Assembly (NCBI RefSeq): GCF_900220995.1
Contig: NZ_OBQF01000001.1
Span: 372,001 to 436,000, forward strand
DNA: 64,000 nucleotides
From: Salinicoccus kekensis
Lineage (GTDB): Bacteria > Bacillota > Bacilli > Staphylococcales > Salinicoccaceae
Direction of reading: 5' to 3'
This document shows, piece by piece, positions 1 through 8,206 of this stretch. The position numbers were made by a program, and so were the translations under genes. Below the pieces are notes generated by a model. The model made no database searches and was not told where the DNA came from. It saw only the letters and a program-made list of their open reading frames with translations. Each line of letters begins with the position of its first letter. Position 1 is the stretch's first letter.

Positions 1-492
1 AAGTTTACTGAGTATTAATAATTGACTGCAGAGAATATACCATGTTTGACGTTGCTAAAATTATACACTTTATATTTGCTCACTATACATTTGATGAGGA
101 ATTTTTTTGAGGAAAATAATTAAACGATAGATTTAAAGATGATTAGTAAGAATTAATAAAAATTAGACAAAACAAAGCTTTAAGGAGTGAAATGATGGAT
201 AGGGAAACGAAATATATATTTTTTTCATTATCATCATCGTCCTTGGTTTGAATTTGCTTGGTTATTTTGGATTTATAGAGTTTATAAAAAATTTCCCGAT
301 GAATTGATTGGTAAAATTTTTTGGCTCTCTACTAAACAGCCGGGAACGGTCATTATAATGATGTAGGTCCGAAAGACTATACCATTGAATACTACCCAAT
401 TTTCTAGCTGTAAATTTTAGCTTTTTCAGTGGATGATATTAAAGAATTTACCCTTTATAGTAAAGCCGAATTCATAAAATGGAGGCGTTTAC
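1..492. other. A+T-rich flank without an intact gene
   Basis: No intact gene is visible here. At 182-187 a good ribosome binding site (AAGGAG) precedes an ATG at 195, but that frame stops at 249-251 after 18 residues. In the next frame a hydrophobic stretch (IFFIIIIVLGLNLLGYFGF) continues to a stop at 305-307. This looks like a small membrane-protein gene broken by a frameshift in the T-run near 219-225. The rest is very A+T-rich with no recognisable signal. Confidence 0.5.
195..307 (+). pseudogene. frameshifted remnant of a small membrane protein gene
   Basis: The ATG at 195 lies seven bases after AAGGAG. The reading starts MDRETKYIFF and then needs a one-base shift near the T homopolymer at 219-225 to continue into a strongly hydrophobic segment ending at the TGA at 305-307. 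Each frame alone is short and meaningless, while the joined product has one clear membrane segment. I do not recognise a family, and a chance hydrophobic reading in A+T-rich DNA cannot be excluded. Confidence 0.3.
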
Positions 493-1152
493 ATGGCGTA
501 TATAATTATGCTGGGAGGAATATTTTTAGGTTCCATTGTTTACATGTTCACTTTTATTGTATTGAAAAAGAGCGGCAATCATTATTTGGCACCAGTAATT
601 ACTATTCTGTTTTCTGCAATTATTGTTGCGTACGGCTTATTCTTCGTTGGAGGATTTGAAGGCATGGCTTATTTATTTTTAGCGGTGGGGTTTTTGACTG
701 TCAGTATTATAGGCGCAATGTTTTTACCCTTATTAACCCGTCAGAGCAGACCGCAACAACTCAATAAAAGAGATAAAATCAGTCTAGTGGTTTTGCCAGT
801 TATATTTTTTGCCACCATTGGGGTTGCCGTTTGGTCCCAACAGGGATATTGGATTATTGATCAGGCGAATGCTGCTCCTGTGGAAACAGAAGGTTATCAA
901 ATCTCTACCATTTCTGAAGGAAGTAAAGCAGTGACTTTACTACTTGGTGAAGAATATCTCGGCACAGAAATTGAAGTTGAAAATGTAAGTGAAATAGGAG
1001 CTACAGAAATCACTCTGAATTTTGAAGATGGAGGGCAAGATGACAAAGTTCCTTTTATTCAAATAGGTTTAAGAGAAATAAATGAACCTTTGAAAGTGGA
1101 AACAACGGATGGGGAGAGTTTTGAACAAATTAACGGCCGTCCGACAAATTAA
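493..1152 (+). CDS. YesK-like multispan membrane protein with extracytoplasmic tail
   Basis: 219 residues. Four hydrophobic segments can be seen at about residues 3-25, 31-53, 57-81 and 97-114, followed by a polar, acidic C-terminal domain of about 100 residues. The N-terminal half, with YGLFFVGGFEGM in the second and third segments, resembles the small YesK-like membrane proteins of Bacillus; the tail is an addition I do not recognise. GGAGG at 481-485, seven bases before the ATG at 493, fixes the start. It is the first intact gene of the A+T-rich flank and no function can be assigned. Confidence 0.65.
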   Translation: MAYIIMLGGIFLGSIVYMFTFIVLKKSGNHYLAPVITILFSAIIVAYGLFFVGGFEGMAYLFLAVGFLTVSIIGAMFLPLLTRQSRPQQLNKRDKISLVVLPVIFFATIGVAVWSQQGYWIIDQANAAPVETEGYQISTISEGSKAVTLLLGEEYLGTEIEVENVSEIGATEITLNFEDGGQDDKVPFIQIGLREINEPLKVETTDGESFEQINGRPTN

Positions 1153-1230
1153 AGTTATACAGAATAGAATGAGACCATGTAAATATGAGATGAAATATAT
1201 ATAGTGTCTAAAATGAAAAGGAGGAAAAAA

Positions 1231-1392
1231 ATGAATATTATAGCAAACCGTGATGGGATTGGCGCGTCTAAGTTTGAGCTTTGGTTTTTTAAAGCCTTAC
1301 ATTTAATAATGTTTAAAAAGTCTAAACACCTTAAAAATATAATACACCGGATAGAAAAAGATATACAAGCAATTAAAAACAAGCAGGTTTAA
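1231..1392 (+). CDS. small basic hypothetical protein
   Basis: 53 residues starting MNIIANRDGIGASKFELWFF, very rich in lysine, with an amphipathic or hydrophobic centre (WFFKALHLIMF, residues 17-27) and a lysine-rich helical C-terminus. An excellent ribosome binding site, AAAAGGAGG at 1216-1224, lies six bases before the ATG at 1231, so I prefer this to an upstream ATG. I do not recognise a family. Size, charge and an amphipathic helix would fit a small membrane-associated peptide, but this is inference. Confidence 0.5.
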   Translation: MNIIANRDGIGASKFELWFFKALHLIMFKKSKHLKNIIHRIEKDIQAIKNKQV

Positions 1393-1454
1393 TGGGAACG
1401 TATTTTCTTTGAAGTCTGCCCGTCCATGAAAGATTTTTTAGAAGATATAGCTTG

Positions 1455-1930
1455 TTATATATTTTTCTCCAACAAAATCTTATGCTGGTTTTTATTATCA
1501 TAGTAAATATCCACTATATTAAAATCGTTTTTGATATTTAAAATCAGCACGTTTTTCCATTTATTCATGATTTTAGTCTGTATTGTTTTATAACCTTACT
1601 GACGAGTCAATTTTTGTTGCTCCTCCATCAGTGTCTGGGTAATGCCATTCTTTCTATGCTCAGGATGCACGCCGCCAATCCAGCTGTAAAAGAGAGAATC
1701 ATTCAGTCTGTAGCCTATTTATATGCAATAATTTCACCATGGGCAGAAACAAGAATAATTATCAGATAATTTACACTGAAAAGCCGTGTCGTTAAATGAT
1801 CGTTGGATTCAAATATTACATTATGTAGATTTTCCAACTGATTATAAATTTCGGTCAATGATACTTCATACAAGACTTCAATTTTTAAATCTATATTATC
1901 CTCCATTTGTAAATATTCTGCCTGATACAC
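1455..1930 (-). pseudogene. GNAT N-acetyltransferase pseudogene (frameshift plus nonsense)
   Basis: Three pieces on the minus strand read as one GNAT protein. The first, from 1930 (GTG; an internal ATG at 1906 is also possible) to a stop at 1715-1717, ends in GEIIAYK. A one-base deletion at about 1715-1719 then shifts to the frame reading GYRLNDSLFYSWIGGVHPEH, which holds the acetyl-CoA-loop-like HPEHRKNGI. An in-frame TAA at 1596-1598 interrupts just before GYKTIQTKIMNKWKN and LILNIKNDFNIVDIY, typical of the C-terminal strands of this GNAT subfamily. The natural stop is at 1455-1457. Two independent lesions argue for real decay rather than one sequencing error. Confidence 0.75.
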
Positions 1931-2028
1931 GTAAAAAAGTGTAATGATGTTGGTGAGGTTCTGGAACGGTTATAGGATTTAAAGCATCAAACATTTTGAA
2001 ACAATAATGAAAGAAGGGGTGATGAGTC

Positions 2029-2778
2029 ATGAAACAAATATATGCATTTGAAAATAAAAATGACTATGAAAAATATCAAACTATTACACAAGAGTTTAGT
2101 GAAAGACTTAAAGAGTACCAGGAAATACTTGAAAATGAATATGAATTGAGAGATTTGCCGAAAGGCATTTTATGGACAAGTGAAGAATTGGCCACTGATA
2201 CTTTTTCGAATATCCCTATCCCAGCGTACACCAATGAGGATTTAATCTATATGTCACCAGATCCAGAAAGTTGGAGGAGAATTTTTATAGAACAGTTGGA
2301 TGGGAAAAACCTTCCGCACATACAAAGGTTTTATGAAGAGTACACCGAAGATGAAATGTTCATTATATTAGCCCATGAATTGACACATCATTCTGATCTA
2401 TTCCTCGATGAATTTGAAGATGAAAGAGGAGAGGGGATATGGTTCGAAGAGGGAATGTGCTTCTATCTGCCCAGAAAAATTATATTAAGTGAGAAGGAAC
2501 TCAGTGATATAACTAGAGTAGAATCTGAGCTGGTAGAAGTCTTTAAAACCGAGTATGGAAATCATTCTTTGGAGGAATTCGGCCATAGTACATATCAAGG
2601 AAGCATCCCAAGCATCATGTTCGATTATTGGCGGAGTTATCTTGCTGTAAAGTATTTGGTGGAAACTATTGCTCACAATGATATAAAAACCGTCTTTAAT
2701 GAATACCATAAGTGGGATCAAGAAGGCAGAACCATGTCATTATCAGAGTACTTTAATATAGATGATTTATTCAATTAG
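2029..2778 (+). CDS. putative gluzincin-type zinc metallopeptidase
   Basis: 249 residues without a signal peptide or membrane segment, so probably cytoplasmic. The motif HELTHH at residues 116-121 gives the HExxH zinc and catalytic site, and WFEEGMCFYLP (138-148) gives a glutamate about 20 residues later that could be the third zinc ligand, as in gluzincins. The rest is acidic and helical and matches no named family I recognise. A GGGGTGATG ribosome binding site precedes the ATG at 2029. The gene stands alone in the A+T-rich flank, with the hydrolase gene 66 bp downstream on the same strand. Peptidase activity is inferred from the motif only. Confidence 0.6.
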   Translation: MKQIYAFENKNDYEKYQTITQEFSERLKEYQEILENEYELRDLPKGILWTSEELATDTFSNIPIPAYTNEDLIYMSPDPESWRRIFIEQLDGKNLPHIQRFYEEYTEDEMFIILAHELTHHSDLFLDEFEDERGEGIWFEEGMCFYLPRKIILSEKELSDITRVESELVEVFKTEYGNHSLEEFGHSTYQGSIPSIMFDYWRSYLAVKYLVETIAHNDIKTVFNEYHKWDQEGRTMSLSEYFNIDDLFN

Positions 2779-2844
2779 TAAATAGGGCATTGCTCGATCG
2801 AGTATTAACATTATAGAAATTAGAGTTATAAAGGGGTACATTTT

Positions 2845-3576
2845 ATGATTTTACATACAGAGGTGAATGGAAGCGGAGAAGCGCTCGTTTTTCTCCATAC
2901 TGGTTTACAGACAGGCAAAACTGAACTTGATTTACAAAATGAATACTTTAAACAAAATTATAAGGTAGTTCTACCAGATCTCCGTGGTCACGGTAAATCA
3001 CCCTCTAATGATTTCTCTAACTATTTTAAAAAAACTGCTGAAGATTTGGTAGAGACTCTGGAAGACTTAAGTATTGAATCCGCCCACATTGCCGGTTGTT
3101 CGATTGGTGGACTCGTCGCTTTGGTTTTTGCAAAAAGTTATCCAGGAAGGGTGAAAAGCTTAATTCTATCGGGGATCATTCCAGAAAGACCTGAGAATTG
3201 TGAGACACTTGATAAAGAAGAATCGAAGAATATAGCTAAAATAATGGAAAATCAAGAAGCGGTCAGCTATTTTAATCATCTGCATGAAGGTGACTGGAAG
3301 AAGCTGTTGAATTCTATGATAAAGGTCGACTGGTATCCGTTCGAAGAGACAGCTGATGTGGCGGCTCTCAGTATGCCGGTCTTATTTATAGTTGGCGAGA
3401 TGAATGACCATGAAACGATTGGAGCTATCAACTACCCAAAGATGAATGACAACATTCACACTTCAATCATTCCATTTGCTGGTCATACACCGCATCTGGA
3501 TCAGCCTGAAATTTATAACATAATAGTTGAGAAATTTTTAACTTTGAACGGACAGGGAGAAAAAATAGAGATTTGA
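2845..3576 (+). CDS. alpha/beta hydrolase
   Basis: 243 residues with the alpha/beta hydrolase fold pattern: an oxyanion-type HTG at residues 18-20, DLRGHGKS at 45-52, and the nucleophile elbow GCSIG with Ser86. An acidic residue in GEMNDH and a histidine in FAGHTPHLDQP near the C-terminus complete a likely triad. The substrate cannot be told from sequence; esterase or a related C-X hydrolase is possible. Base composition is still A+T-rich like its upstream neighbours. The start follows an AAAGGGG ribosome binding site. Confidence 0.8.
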   Translation: MILHTEVNGSGEALVFLHTGLQTGKTELDLQNEYFKQNYKVVLPDLRGHGKSPSNDFSNYFKKTAEDLVETLEDLSIESAHIAGCSIGGLVALVFAKSYPGRVKSLILSGIIPERPENCETLDKEESKNIAKIMENQEAVSYFNHLHEGDWKKLLNSMIKVDWYPFEETADVAALSMPVLFIVGEMNDHETIGAINYPKMNDNIHTSIIPFAGHTPHLDQPEIYNIIVEKFLTLNGQGEKIEI

Positions 3577-3669
3577 CTACTCAGGGAGAATGAAGACTAG
3601 CAAGATAACAATGTTGCAGTATGGTACAACGTTCGGACAAGCACAGGTCGACTTGCCCTATAACAGTTT

Positions 3670-4491
3670 CTATCGTTCACTCTTTCTATCGCTTATGATG
3701 GCGTTAATCTCACCACCTATTAAAATTATCAGGGAAGTTAAATATAGCCAGATCAGTAAAATAATGATGGTTCCAAGATTTCCGTAAATAATGGAGTAAT
3801 CAGCGATACTCACATAATATGCGAACCCGAGTGAAGCCAGCTGCCACCCGATCACAGCAAACAATGTGCCGGGGATGATGTCGCGAATACGTAATTTTTT
3901 ATTTGGCGCAAAATAATACAGACCTGCAACGACGACTACTAATATAATAAAACTGAACGTCCAGCGGAATGTATTCCAATCCTGCAGGAAATTGGGATCG
4001 AATCCTAACAGGGAAGAGATGGACAACCCGATCTCTCTTCCAAACACCAGCAATATTAAAGAAATGACCACACTCAGGATCATGCCGATGGCGAGCAGGA
4101 TGGCAACACTAATCGCCTTAATGAAAGGCCTACTCTCTTCCACCCGGTGCGCCCTGTTCAACGTCCGTACGAGTGCAATGGCACCCATTGCCGACAGCCA
4201 TATCGTCGCTATCATACTGAGCGACAATAAGTCTCCCCTTGTAACCTCAAGCACCTGATACAAATTGTCTTCGATCAACTGCATTGCTCCCTCTGGGGCG
4301 TACGGGCTGATAATATCCAGCACTGTACCGGTTGTGATCGGCAGAAAACGCATCAAGGTGAATATTAGAATCAAAAACGGGAATATCGCAAGCAGCAGAT
4401 AATAAGAGAGCTGTGCAGCCATATCAAACACTTTATCTTTTTTGGAATTGTAGAACAGCTTTTTGGAAAATTGTTTTACCCAGATTATCAT
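3670..4491 (-). CDS. YihY/BrkB family membrane protein
   Basis: 273 residues with six hydrophobic segments and the family marks AAQLSYYLLLAIFPF near the N-terminus and GTLFAVIGWQLASLGFAYYV towards the C-terminus. The family was once called ribonuclease BN in error; its real role is unknown and it is an inner-membrane protein. AGGGGA precedes the ATG at 4491. It is convergent with the hydrolase gene and lies at the point where base composition rises to that of the core chromosome. Normal length for the family. Confidence 0.85.
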   Translation of the reverse strand: MIIWVKQFSKKLFYNSKKDKVFDMAAQLSYYLLLAIFPFLILIFTLMRFLPITTGTVLDIISPYAPEGAMQLIEDNLYQVLEVTRGDLLSLSMIATIWLSAMGAIALVRTLNRAHRVEESRPFIKAISVAILLAIGMILSVVISLILLVFGREIGLSISSLLGFDPNFLQDWNTFRWTFSFIILVVVVAGLYYFAPNKKLRIRDIIPGTLFAVIGWQLASLGFAYYVSIADYSIIYGNLGTIIILLIWLYLTSLIILIGGEINAIISDRKSER

Positions 4492-4616
4492 TTAAATCCC
4501 CTTCAGTCCTATTCATTTCATAAAACATACAGGATATCCCCGCCGCTGTGGTTATAAATCCTGCTTTAACTTAGGGATTACAGCATATTTGTACATATTC
4601 GCTGAATGTCTAACGG

Positions 4617-5267
4617 TTAAAGAGAGAATTTCCTCATGAAATCATCAATCTCCTCATATACCTCATCAGGTTCGGTGGAAAAGCGGGATGTCTGGACATT
4701 CGGCAGCCATTGCACCCCAATCGTCCATACACCGGCATTCATGCCGGCCCCGATGTCTGCATCACTGTCCCCAAGAAACACCACTTCATCTTTCTCAAGA
4801 TTCAACTCGTTCAATAATGTGAAGATGCCTTCAGGATCAGGCTTTGGCCTGTCTACATCATCTCCGGAAATTTTACAGTCGAACAAGTCCTCCATACCAA
4901 TACGTTCCAATGAAATCTCGAGGCTTTTTTTGGATTTTCCGGTGACGATGCCGAGCTTAATACCTTTGTCTTTCAAGCCTGTAATCAGCGTATGCATTTT
5001 ATCATTTCGTATCACAAAGTCATCATGATTTTCCGTGTAGGTTTTGAAATAAAGACCGATTGCCGCTTCTTTCTCATCACTGGCGAGATGCTCTTCGATG
5101 ATTGCGGGTTCAGCAGGTCCGAACATTGATTTTATTTCTTCGTCCGTAAAATCCTTCCCGTCGAATTCTTTGAAGACAGTCCGGAACGAGTGGTAGCAGA
5201 GCGGCAATGTATCAGCCAATGTACCGTCGAAATCAAAAATGGCGGCTCGTATATTTTGATATTTCAT
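4617..5267 (-). CDS. HAD-superfamily phosphatase (phosphoglycolate/PpaX-like)
   Basis: 216 residues. HAD motif I is FDFDGTLADT with Asp12 as nucleophile and Asp14 as acid/base. Motif II is the threonine in GIVTGKS, motif III the lysine near RPKPDPEG, and motif IV GDSDADIGAG. The helical cap between motifs I and II is of the beta-phosphoglucomutase/phosphoglycolate phosphatase class. PpaX-like pyrophosphatase or general sugar-phosphate phosphatase activity would fit, but the substrate is unclear. A GAAGGGGTC ribosome binding site precedes the ATG. It is followed on the same strand by YihY, about 125 bp away. Confidence 0.85.
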   Translation of the reverse strand: MKYQNIRAAIFDFDGTLADTLPLCYHSFRTVFKEFDGKDFTDEEIKSMFGPAEPAIIEEHLASDEKEAAIGLYFKTYTENHDDFVIRNDKMHTLITGLKDKGIKLGIVTGKSKKSLEISLERIGMEDLFDCKISGDDVDRPKPDPEGIFTLLNELNLEKDEVVFLGDSDADIGAGMNAGVWTIGVQWLPNVQTSRFSTEPDEVYEEIDDFMRKFSL

Positions 5268-5313
5268 AATTGACCCCTTCCGAAAATATTTTAATGGAAA
5301 CTGCTCGTATCAA

Positions 5314-5532
5314 TCAGGTAAGGGTGATTTTCCTTTTCGTAATGTATGTGATGATCAGTGCAAGCACGGGAATCAGAGGCAGAAATGCAGCGCCGCTGAT
5401 GAAGTAGACGACCGGTATGAAAAACGCGGTCATCCCCAAAAAGAAAAATAACTGTGATTGCTTCTGCAAGCCGTAAAAGAAGAGGATGACGCCCTCAACC
5501 AGTAATATTATCAGTATTATAGTAACCAACAT
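5314..5532 (-). CDS. small two- to three-span membrane protein
   Basis: 72 residues, almost entirely hydrophobic, with segments at about residues 2-20, 27-44 and 48-64 and a basic tail (KRKITLT). No family recognised. The predicted ribosome binding site (GGATG before the ATG at 5532) is only moderate. It sits 46 bp upstream of the HAD gene on the same strand and may be co-transcribed with it. Confidence 0.5.
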   Translation of the reverse strand: MLVTIILIILLVEGVILFFYGLQKQSQLFFFLGMTAFFIPVVYFISGAAFLPLIPVLALIITYITKRKITLT

Positions 5533-5589
5533 TATAATGTCACATCCATCTTTTTAAAGTGTTGAGCTGACTTCTTCTGCAAACCTCAC

Positions 5590-5760
5590 TCAACGTAGTT
5601 TATCCGCTGTAACAGCCAAGGTAGTATCAACTTCATTATCCCTTCCCGCATCCTCGTTGACAAGGCTTTTATCAGCCGACCGGTCGTTATCAGTATTTAT
5701 TTTGGTGGCGCTTTCAAAAAATCTTTTAAGATTAATGCCGGCTTGCTATAATATGGTAAA
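5590..5760 (-). other. possible gene remnant in a 285-bp gap
   Basis: The stretch between 5533 and 5817 holds no intact gene. On the minus strand a reading of about 50 acidic, polar residues (containing SATKINTDNDRSADKSLVNE) runs to a TGA at 5590-5592. It has no start codon and an in-frame stop just upstream, so it may be the tail of a decayed gene. The right part holds a plus-strand promoter. Confidence 0.3.
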
Positions 5761-5807
5761 AAAGTGAGAGGGAGCACATGATCATACGCAAATCACTTAT
5801 GAAATGA
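5744..5807 (+). promoter_or_regulatory. extended -10 promoter and nine-codon ORF before GNAT
   Basis: TGC-TATAAT at 5744-5752 is an extended -10 element; the -35 region is weak. The first start codon after it is ATG at 5778 with a good GAGGG site, but it encodes only MIIRKSLMK before a TGA at 5805-5807. The acetyltransferase ATG at 5818 follows in a different frame with a poor ribosome binding site. The short ORF could be a leader peptide, or the original N-terminus lost by a one-base deletion in the AAA run. Confidence 0.4.
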
Positions 5808-5817
5808 GAATCGGGAA

Positions 5818-6300
5818 ATGAAACTACATATTGAAAATATGGAACGGGAATTTGCGTTGGAGATCCTGAATTGGAAATATGAAAAACCATATGATTATTA
5901 CAATAACGACATGACAGCTGAGGATGTGAAGGAACTTCTGGACGGCACTTATTTTGCTCTGGTCAATGATAAGGAGGATCTGGTGGGTTTCTTCTGCATC
6001 GGCAAAAATGCCCAGATACCTGACGGTCATCAGTACGGCGTATATGTGGAGCCGTACCTCGATATCGGTTTCGGTATGGATCCTGAACTGACGGGGAAGG
6101 GGCATGGTTATGAATTTTGTTCATTCATCCTTAAAAGCATTGAAGAAAAGTATAGGAAGACGATATTTCGCCTGACTGTCGCCAAATTCAACGCAAGAGC
6201 CATCCATCTCTACGAAAACCTCGGATTTGAAAAGATGGAGGACTTCCGTGCTTATTCCAGGGAGTACTTGACGATGGTCAGGCATAGCGATTCAATATGA
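5818..6300 (+). CDS. GNAT family N-acetyltransferase
   Basis: 160 residues. NWKYEKPYDYYN near residues 18-29 is typical of the [ribosomal protein]-alanine acetyltransferase-like GNAT subgroup of Firmicutes. The acetyl-CoA loop is LTGKGHG at about residue 91, and FNARAIHLYENLGF at about 124-137 is the conserved C-terminal helix. It transfers acetyl from acetyl-CoA to an unknown amine. The start codon has a weak ribosome binding site (see the upstream nine-codon ORF); the product from ATG 5818 is already full length for the family. Confidence 0.8.
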   Translation: MKLHIENMEREFALEILNWKYEKPYDYYNNDMTAEDVKELLDGTYFALVNDKEDLVGFFCIGKNAQIPDGHQYGVYVEPYLDIGFGMDPELTGKGHGYEFCSFILKSIEEKYRKTIFRLTVAKFNARAIHLYENLGFEKMEDFRAYSREYLTMVRHSDSI

Positions 6301-6374
6301 CGAAGTAATTCCATCATTATATCCAGCCGGCCCGGGGTAATAGTGAAGTAAGAAAATGAACCGGAGGGATCACG

Positions 6375-6944
6375 ATGAGCAGGATTGAAACGTTTGCCAC
6401 TGAGCAGGAAGTGATTAAAAGGATAGATGAGTTGAAGTCTGAAGGTGTAGATGAAAATCAGATTACGCTCGTTGCGGGTCATGACCTTGAAGCAGGAGGG
6501 GCGTTCGAAGCATATTCAGGAGTGAAGATGAAAAGTTCGGAAGGCAGTGCCTGGGATAAAATCGCATCGTTCTTCACCAATGACCAACCTGAAGAGCGGG
6601 TGGCCGGCAGTCTGAATCTGACTGCTTCAGAAGAGCAGGAATTCATAAGATCATTGGATTCCGGTAAGATTCTGCTTTATGTGGACAAACAGGTGACTGT
6701 GTCGGGGCAGGATACAGGCTTCATAGGCGGCCCGGGTGCAGGGGCGGTCGGCGCTGATGGCATCAGAGGGACAGGCGGAGCCGGCAGAACGGACCTTGGA
6801 GCAGCAGGGATTGCAGGTGCACTTGATTCCAATGAAGATAGCACTGAAAAAGCCCGAAGCGATGAAGGAGTTACCTCCGACGAAGAACTGCGCAGACTCC
6901 GTGAAGAGGAAAACATCGATGAAATTCTCGGTGACAAGAAATGA
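6375..6944 (+). CDS. YflT-domain general stress protein
   Basis: 189 residues. The N-terminal 100 match the YflT/GSP17M fold of Bacillus general stress proteins: an ATEQEVIKRIDELKSEGV start, QITLVAGHD, and ERVAGSLNLTASEEQEFIRSL. From about residue 110 a flexible glycine-rich segment (IGGPGAGAVGADG) leads to a highly acidic tail with EELRRLREEENIDEI. In Bacillus such genes belong to the sigma-B stress regulon. I saw no clear sigma-B promoter here, only a GGGTAA at 6335-6340. CCGGAGG precedes the ATG. Biochemical role unknown. Confidence 0.8.
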   Translation: MSRIETFATEQEVIKRIDELKSEGVDENQITLVAGHDLEAGGAFEAYSGVKMKSSEGSAWDKIASFFTNDQPEERVAGSLNLTASEEQEFIRSLDSGKILLYVDKQVTVSGQDTGFIGGPGAGAVGADGIRGTGGAGRTDLGAAGIAGALDSNEDSTEKARSDEGVTSDEELRRLREEENIDEILGDKK

Positions 6945-7022
6945 AGGGATTGATGACCTCCAGGAAGTCATCGAAATGAGAACATTTTTATATACTTGCT
7001 TTAACCGAAAAGGGGGATGAAC

Positions 7023-7454
7023 ATGGACAGGATCAACTTGATCACAATAGGTGTCAGAGATCTTTCAGCATCAGTCGAATTCTACAGGAACCTCGGGCTT
7101 GAACCCTCTGTCATGGGACATGAGGCAGAGATTGAAATCGTGTTTTTCAGGATGAAAGGCTCGAAGCTCGCGCTTTATCCGATCGAGAAGCTGGCAGCAG
7201 AGACGGGACATGAATCAGGCTTTGTGAAAGGTAAGTTCAACGGTGTCACACTCGCTTTCAATGCCAAATCGGAAAAAGAGGTCGACCGGATTTTAAAAGA
7301 TGTCACCAATTTCGGCGGTGAAGTCATACGTGAGGCAGCACCGACCGAATGGGGCGGGTACGGCGGTTATTTTACAGATCTGGACGGATATTACTGGGAA
7401 GTGGCATATGGATCAGATTGGGAATTTGATGAAAACGATATGCTCCTCATTTAA
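7023..7454 (+). CDS. VOC family protein (glyoxalase/bleomycin-resistance fold)
   Basis: 143 residues with two beta-alpha-beta-beta-beta halves: LITIGVRDLSASVEFYRNLG at the N-terminus and GGYGGYFTDLDGYYWEVAYG near the C-terminus. Conserved glutamates and a histidine-poor first strand suggest an enzyme of the vicinal oxygen chelate group of unknown substrate rather than true glyoxalase I. The AGGGGG at 7011-7016 fits the ATG at 7023 (spacing six) better than the ATG at 7017. Confidence 0.8.
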   Translation: MDRINLITIGVRDLSASVEFYRNLGLEPSVMGHEAEIEIVFFRMKGSKLALYPIEKLAAETGHESGFVKGKFNGVTLAFNAKSEKEVDRILKDVTNFGGEVIREAAPTEWGGYGGYFTDLDGYYWEVAYGSDWEFDENDMLLI

Positions 7455-7534
7455 ACGCACCTCCAGTTTTAAGGTGGATTTCGGTTTTATCTTTTAATGA
7501 AGTGGGAACATGTTTGAAAATGGAGGTAAGATGT

Positions 7535-8203
7535 ATGGATATGAAAGAAACTTGGAAAGCTGTGGATGCTTTCATCGATGAGGAACTCCACATCTCGGAT
7601 GAAGTCATGGAGTCGATATTGGAGAAGAATGAAGAAGCGGGGCTTCCGCCTATAGAAGTCGCTGCAACGCATGGCAAGATGCTTTACCTGCTGGCGAAGA
7701 TGAGTGGGGCGAGCTCGATTCTGGAAATCGGCACCCACGGCGGCTACAGCACAATCTGGCTTGCCCGTTCTCTGCCGAAGGATGGTCTGATGGCAACACT
7801 TGAAGTGAGCGATAAACATGCGAGTATCGCTGAAGAAAACATCAGGAACGCCGGCTTTGAAGATCAGGTGACGGTGATCAGGGGTCAGGCTCTCGACAGC
7901 CTGCCGAAATTGATGGAGAAGGGCTATCCGCGATTCGATTTCATTTTCATTGATGCGAATAAGGACGGCTACCCTGAATATCTGGAGGAGGCGCTTGAAG
8001 TCTCCACGACCGGAACGGTGATAGTCGCCGACAATGTCGTGAGACAGGGGAAAGTGATTGATCCTGAAACTGAAGAAAATAATATTCCGCACATCAGGAA
8101 ATTCATCGAGATGCTGTCAGAAAATGACGAGATCGAGACGACCATCATACAGACGGTGGGCCGAAAAGGATATGACGGCTTCCTGCTTGGAAGGGTAAAA
8201 TAA
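7535..8203 (+). CDS. SAM-dependent O-methyltransferase, class I
   Basis: 222 residues. The SAM-binding motif I is LEIGTHGGYSTIWLAR (about residues 63-78), followed by TLEVSD and DFIFIDANKDGYPEY, which gives the acidic metal-binding residues of the caffeoyl-CoA O-methyltransferase/YrrM group. IVADNVVRQG is a further family mark. It methylates a hydroxyl, probably of a catechol-like small molecule, in the cytoplasm. GGAGGT at 7522-7527 sets the start at ATG 7535. The next gene starts 4 bp after its stop, so the two are co-transcribed. Confidence 0.85.
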   Translation: MDMKETWKAVDAFIDEELHISDEVMESILEKNEEAGLPPIEVAATHGKMLYLLAKMSGASSILEIGTHGGYSTIWLARSLPKDGLMATLEVSDKHASIAEENIRNAGFEDQVTVIRGQALDSLPKLMEKGYPRFDFIFIDANKDGYPEYLEEALEVSTTGTVIVADNVVRQGKVIDPETEENNIPHIRKFIEMLSENDEIETTIIQTVGRKGYDGFLLGRVK

Positions 8204-8206
8204 AGA

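Noticed and set aside
3590-3787. Open reading frame of 65 codons on the plus strand after the hydrolase gene
   Set aside because: Most of it lies over the YihY gene on the other strand, it has no ribosome binding site, and its product has no recognisable feature.
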